DNA of 6,710 nucleotides from JBCDGZ01 sp038750655 (GTDB lineage Bacteria; Bacteroidota; Bacteroidia; Chitinophagales; Saprospiraceae): NCBI GenBank assembly GCA_038750655.1, contig JBCDGZ010000236.1, positions 1 through 6,710 of the forward strand, written 5' to 3'. Shown here in pieces: positions 5,601-6,710 of this stretch. Position 1 is the stretch's first letter; every line of letters starts with the position of its first letter. Below the pieces are notes generated by a model. The model saw nothing but the letters and a program-made list of their open reading frames with translations, was not told where the DNA came from and searched no databases. Both the position numbers and the translations under genes were made by a program.

Positions 5601-6710
5601 GCGAGGTGGGCAATCCTACGCCAATGGGAGATGATCGGGTGTTGGCGGTCGATTTTGCCAGCTCTCCAACGGTCTATGCCCGCCAGGTCCGTCCGTCAGA
5701 TGGCGGATCATCTGCTGATGGGCTGGGTGGCGGATCGGGGCCGGAGGTAGAAAGCCTTATCGCTGGTCAGCTGGCCCTGGTCGAGTATCCTGAAAAAGAG
5801 CTGAATGTGGTTTTGGTTCCCCTCAATGGGGCATCTGCCAGTTTCGATCTCAACGATCCGACTTTGGCAGATGAGTTGCAGCGCATTTATCGGCCGGCCA
5901 TTGTGGAGACCAACTTATCGGTCTACCCTACCCCATTTCAGGTCGATGGGGTCGATGTTATTCCGGATCAGGCATCGGGTGTGCGCAGTTATCCGCAGCC
6001 GCTGCGCCGCATCATCGAAGCGTTCGAAGACCAGCACCCCGACCTGGACGAAGACACCTACTATCTATTCGTCTGCCAGACTTTCGCTGGCGATGAAGCG
6101 GGTTTTATGCCGCGCAAGCGCCAGTTCGGCTTCCTGTATCTCAACAATGCCCCCACAGAACCCATCGCCTTCGCCCGCCTGATCGGTCATGAGCTGGGTC
6201 ACGGCGCCTACCACCTCCAGCATCCCTGGCAGGAGACCACCCTACCCGAAAGCGCCACCGACAACCTCATGGACTATGCCGGTGGCGGCAGACTCCACAA
6301 ATGGCAGTGGGATTTGATAGACGACCCTGTTGCAGTAGCCGGGTTGTTTGAGGGGGATGGGGATGGAAGTGGGGAGGTGGTTGATTGTCAATATGATATG
6401 GTGTCCGGTATTATTGATAGCGCAGAACTCCTATTAGACGATGAAGAACTAGAACTTTGGAATCTAATTATACGAGTAAAGAACAGACACGGAATCAATG
6501 TTATAATTAAAACTTTTGACTATTTATCAAACCCATATGTACTTACTGAGAATGGATGCTCAATAGAAGAAAACACAAATCGGTTTATCGTTGTGAACTT
6601 ACCTGCATGTTCAGACAATGACACAATGTCTTTATATAGAAGTCACGACGTCCCAACTGTGCTTGCAGATTCCATAATAAATTTCCACTTTGACAATTTA
6701 AAGAATAGCG
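2690..6710 (+). CDS. Giant secreted FnIII/metallopeptidase protein, polymorphic-toxin-like (3' partial)
   Basis: One frame of 1340 codons is open to the window edge, with no stop or frameshift. TTG at 2690 is the only usual start after the in-frame TAG at 2633. It directly precedes a signal peptide (K2, hydrophobic 8-22, cleavage near GQ25), so the protein is exported. Residues 26-175 form a conserved module (SPYLEDY, GEDLRPYF, PAGPVTICLAAFDLN) that I recall from large Bacteroidota secreted proteins and possibly equals the TANFOR domain. About 176-280 is a first FnIII-like domain, and 291-689 holds four more with cysteine signatures. A beta module (LRPGDSIWVADFKMEILEVSS) lies at about 690-785 and a helical/coiled-coil segment at 787-892. 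YGYD (907-910) and VAWKSVPQGQSDYV follow, then a Gly-rich linker (about 1004-1018). The metallopeptidase (about 1035-1215) has HELGH at 1167-1171, His1178 and Met-turn NLMDY at 1192-1196. From about 1230 an AT-rich, unrecognised domain starts. The order fits a polymorphic toxin; its effector activity is not visible. Confidence 0.85.
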   Translation, partial: MKSFTTKIFFSLFVLALSLTGIYGQSPVTASVSLSDPSPYLEDYMQPGRLLATLVSTDQRPTYAVRLQFSIEAGGQRILLPGDPTFAPVVELTRGLPLVLQGEDLRPYFDLNFLDPPTRERILALGNELPAGPVTICLAAFDLNFLASPPVSNTACGMGIIDLHQPPLLVAPTSVSSSADVSTSTPQAINFSWQPQHFFASEYRLEIWADDLGFGNNFLIENVPPLVQINTLNTSYLLTDIDPILEAGVNYVWRVQASDLADRERFINDGFSELGRFRMVAPEPDLPPVPCGMPSHLTYQLIDEQTVSLSWTPANDLPHTLDLGSMDDPAYLSSSIGTSAGTIGSEAPFGSSGQEESSPPDLPSSSTGSYTWTNLEASYEYYVYVCAPCPGNTVPECRFLSFEMPDLASCAPNILAQMGQITPTSVQFSWTSDPTWTDHYSIHIGMDSMYLPPNSQETTCGSLNPDTDYVARICAHCPAGAGQNCVEYSFRTTDFRCATTAEIEELVRITTLPPDGIRIDWSELPAEVLEPGPDIAISPEYEGPEIADRPAESGQNQDFTGLEPGQTYTITFCVPCGEEELCVTRDITIPLCEQLVLESFDSRYVFHDRAEVFWGLPQVATIDSFRLRLRTEGSSVWLAQSPGIIGQMESFRFDQLTPNTTYVAELCPICNREATNCEELTFTTTAVVCDRLGDDSEFEYICGDQSDLLPFEASPLLQQLRPGDSIWVADFKMEILEVSSLSSPWAGRGRTAVPYLNGALVEFTFSAIEINENCRLTAGELEAVPPWAELVTDLQNTLNDAQDLLSNLTGTIEDLSTALGLVEDVADMLATLQELQVLMQQDPENFPPELQDQLQEAIDCLTNPDIVDKSVCEELIEDVIAGLEELQSALYDADYQVDFLPAEEMIYGYDTLSYPEMNIRDWYIQVPDIDERPYTVAWKSVPQGQSDYVQARRDPAGPLDSVRFVYQDLDSEVGNPTPMGDDRVLAVDFASSPTVYARQVRPSDGGSSADGLGGGSGPEVESLIAGQLALVEYPEKELNVVLVPLNGASASFDLNDPTLADELQRIYRPAIVETNLSVYPTPFQVDGVDVIPDQASGVRSYPQPLRRIIEAFEDQHPDLDEDTYYLFVCQTFAGDEAGFMPRKRQFGFLYLNNAPTEPIAFARLIGHELGHGAYHLQHPWQETTLPESATDNLMDYAGGGRLHKWQWDLIDDPVAVAGLFEGDGDGSGEVVDCQYDMVSGIIDSAELLLDDEELELWNLIIRVKNRHGINVIIKTFDYLSNPYVLTENGCSIEENTNRFIVVNLPACSDNDTMSLYRSHDVPTVLADSIINFHFDNLKNS
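3560..4756 (+). repeat. Four cysteine-patterned FnIII-like repeats (protein level)
   Basis: Four successive domains in the large protein (about 291-410, 410-497, 497-592 and 592-689) end in the same pattern: an aromatic strand, then C-x2-C, then C after 5-7 residues, then C after 9-12 residues. The cysteines are 386/389/397/410, 474/477/485/497, 573/576/582/592 and 667/670/677/689. The domains are diverged at DNA level, so this is an old duplication and not a recent tandem repeat. The first of the four contains a Ser/Gly/Pro-rich insertion (about 330-375). Two disulfides per repeat, or a metal site at CxxC, are the plausible roles outside the cytoplasm. Confidence 0.75.
6386..6710 (+). other. 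AT-rich C-terminal domain of the large protein (incomplete)
   Basis: After the acidic Gly/Asp hinge EGDGDGSGEV (1221-1230) the frame continues for about 108 residues to the edge, in sequence that is 34% GC (6421-6710) against 63% in 6181-6300. Visible features are an acidic helix (SAELLLDDEELELWNLIIRV), strands (GINVIIKTFDYL, RFIVVNLPA) and three cysteines. I recognise no toxin family. Its position after the metallopeptidase and the composition break suggest an exchangeable effector domain acquired separately, with the rest beyond the window. Confidence 0.5.

Noticed and set aside
5532..6182. Plus-strand open frames at 5532-5750 and 5805-6182
   Set aside because: They are out of frame with the large protein, rich in Arg/Ser/Trp as expected for shifted high-GC coding sequence, and overlap the metallopeptidase region.
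1..6710. CRISPR array, tRNA or rRNA genes
   Set aside because: No regularly spaced direct repeats, cloverleaf-like segments or rRNA signature sequences were seen on reading the window.

Overview
The window looks like a piece of a Bacteroidota chromosome. The evidence is a tricorn-type S41 peptidase tail, a very large secreted protein with a Bacteroidota-style signal peptide ending in Gly-Gln, Cys-bearing fibronectin-III-like repeats and an HELGHG metallopeptidase module, and starts without clear Shine-Dalgarno sequences. The backbone genes are GC-rich (65% in 181-240 by hand count). That suits a high-GC lineage of the phylum, such as Saprospiria-like bacteria, but this placement is inference.

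Layout: (1) 1-345 (+) is the C-terminal end of an S41/tricorn-like peptidase. (2) 350-1448 is an AT-rich block (about 36% GC in 781-900) with three small minus-strand genes. These are a three-helix membrane protein, an unrecognised 127-residue protein, and the last 84 residues of a DUF4279-like protein. (3) About 1449-2640 is an IS3-family insertion sequence with inverted ends, orfA and orfB in the -1 frame, an A7 slippery site, and a complete DDE triad. It abuts the DUF4279-like remnant. The missing N-terminal part of that gene is not found on the other side, and no target duplication is visible. (4) 2690 to the window end (+) is one uninterrupted reading frame of 1340 codons that begins with TTG and runs off the window.

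The large gene is the centre of interest. In order it shows a signal peptide, a conserved N-terminal module (about 26-175), fibronectin-III-like domains (about 176-690) of which the last four carry a regular four-cysteine signature, a beta-type module (about 690-785), a helical/coiled-coil segment (787-892), a conserved linker region, and a zinc metallopeptidase module (HExxH at 1167-1171, Met-turn at 1192-1196). After a Gly/Asp-rich hinge comes an AT-rich C-terminal segment that is cut by the window edge. Base composition falls from 63% GC (6181-6300) to 34% (6421-6710) at this hinge. This architecture resembles Bacteroidota polymorphic toxins, in which a conserved GC-rich delivery part carries an exchangeable AT-rich effector domain. 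The effector and any cognate immunity gene would lie at or beyond the right edge.

How the parts may relate: the AT-rich minus-strand genes resemble orphan immunity genes of an accessory locus, one of them broken by the IS or an associated deletion. The IS now sits about 50 bp upstream of the toxin-like gene and may supply or block its transcription. These functional links are inference.
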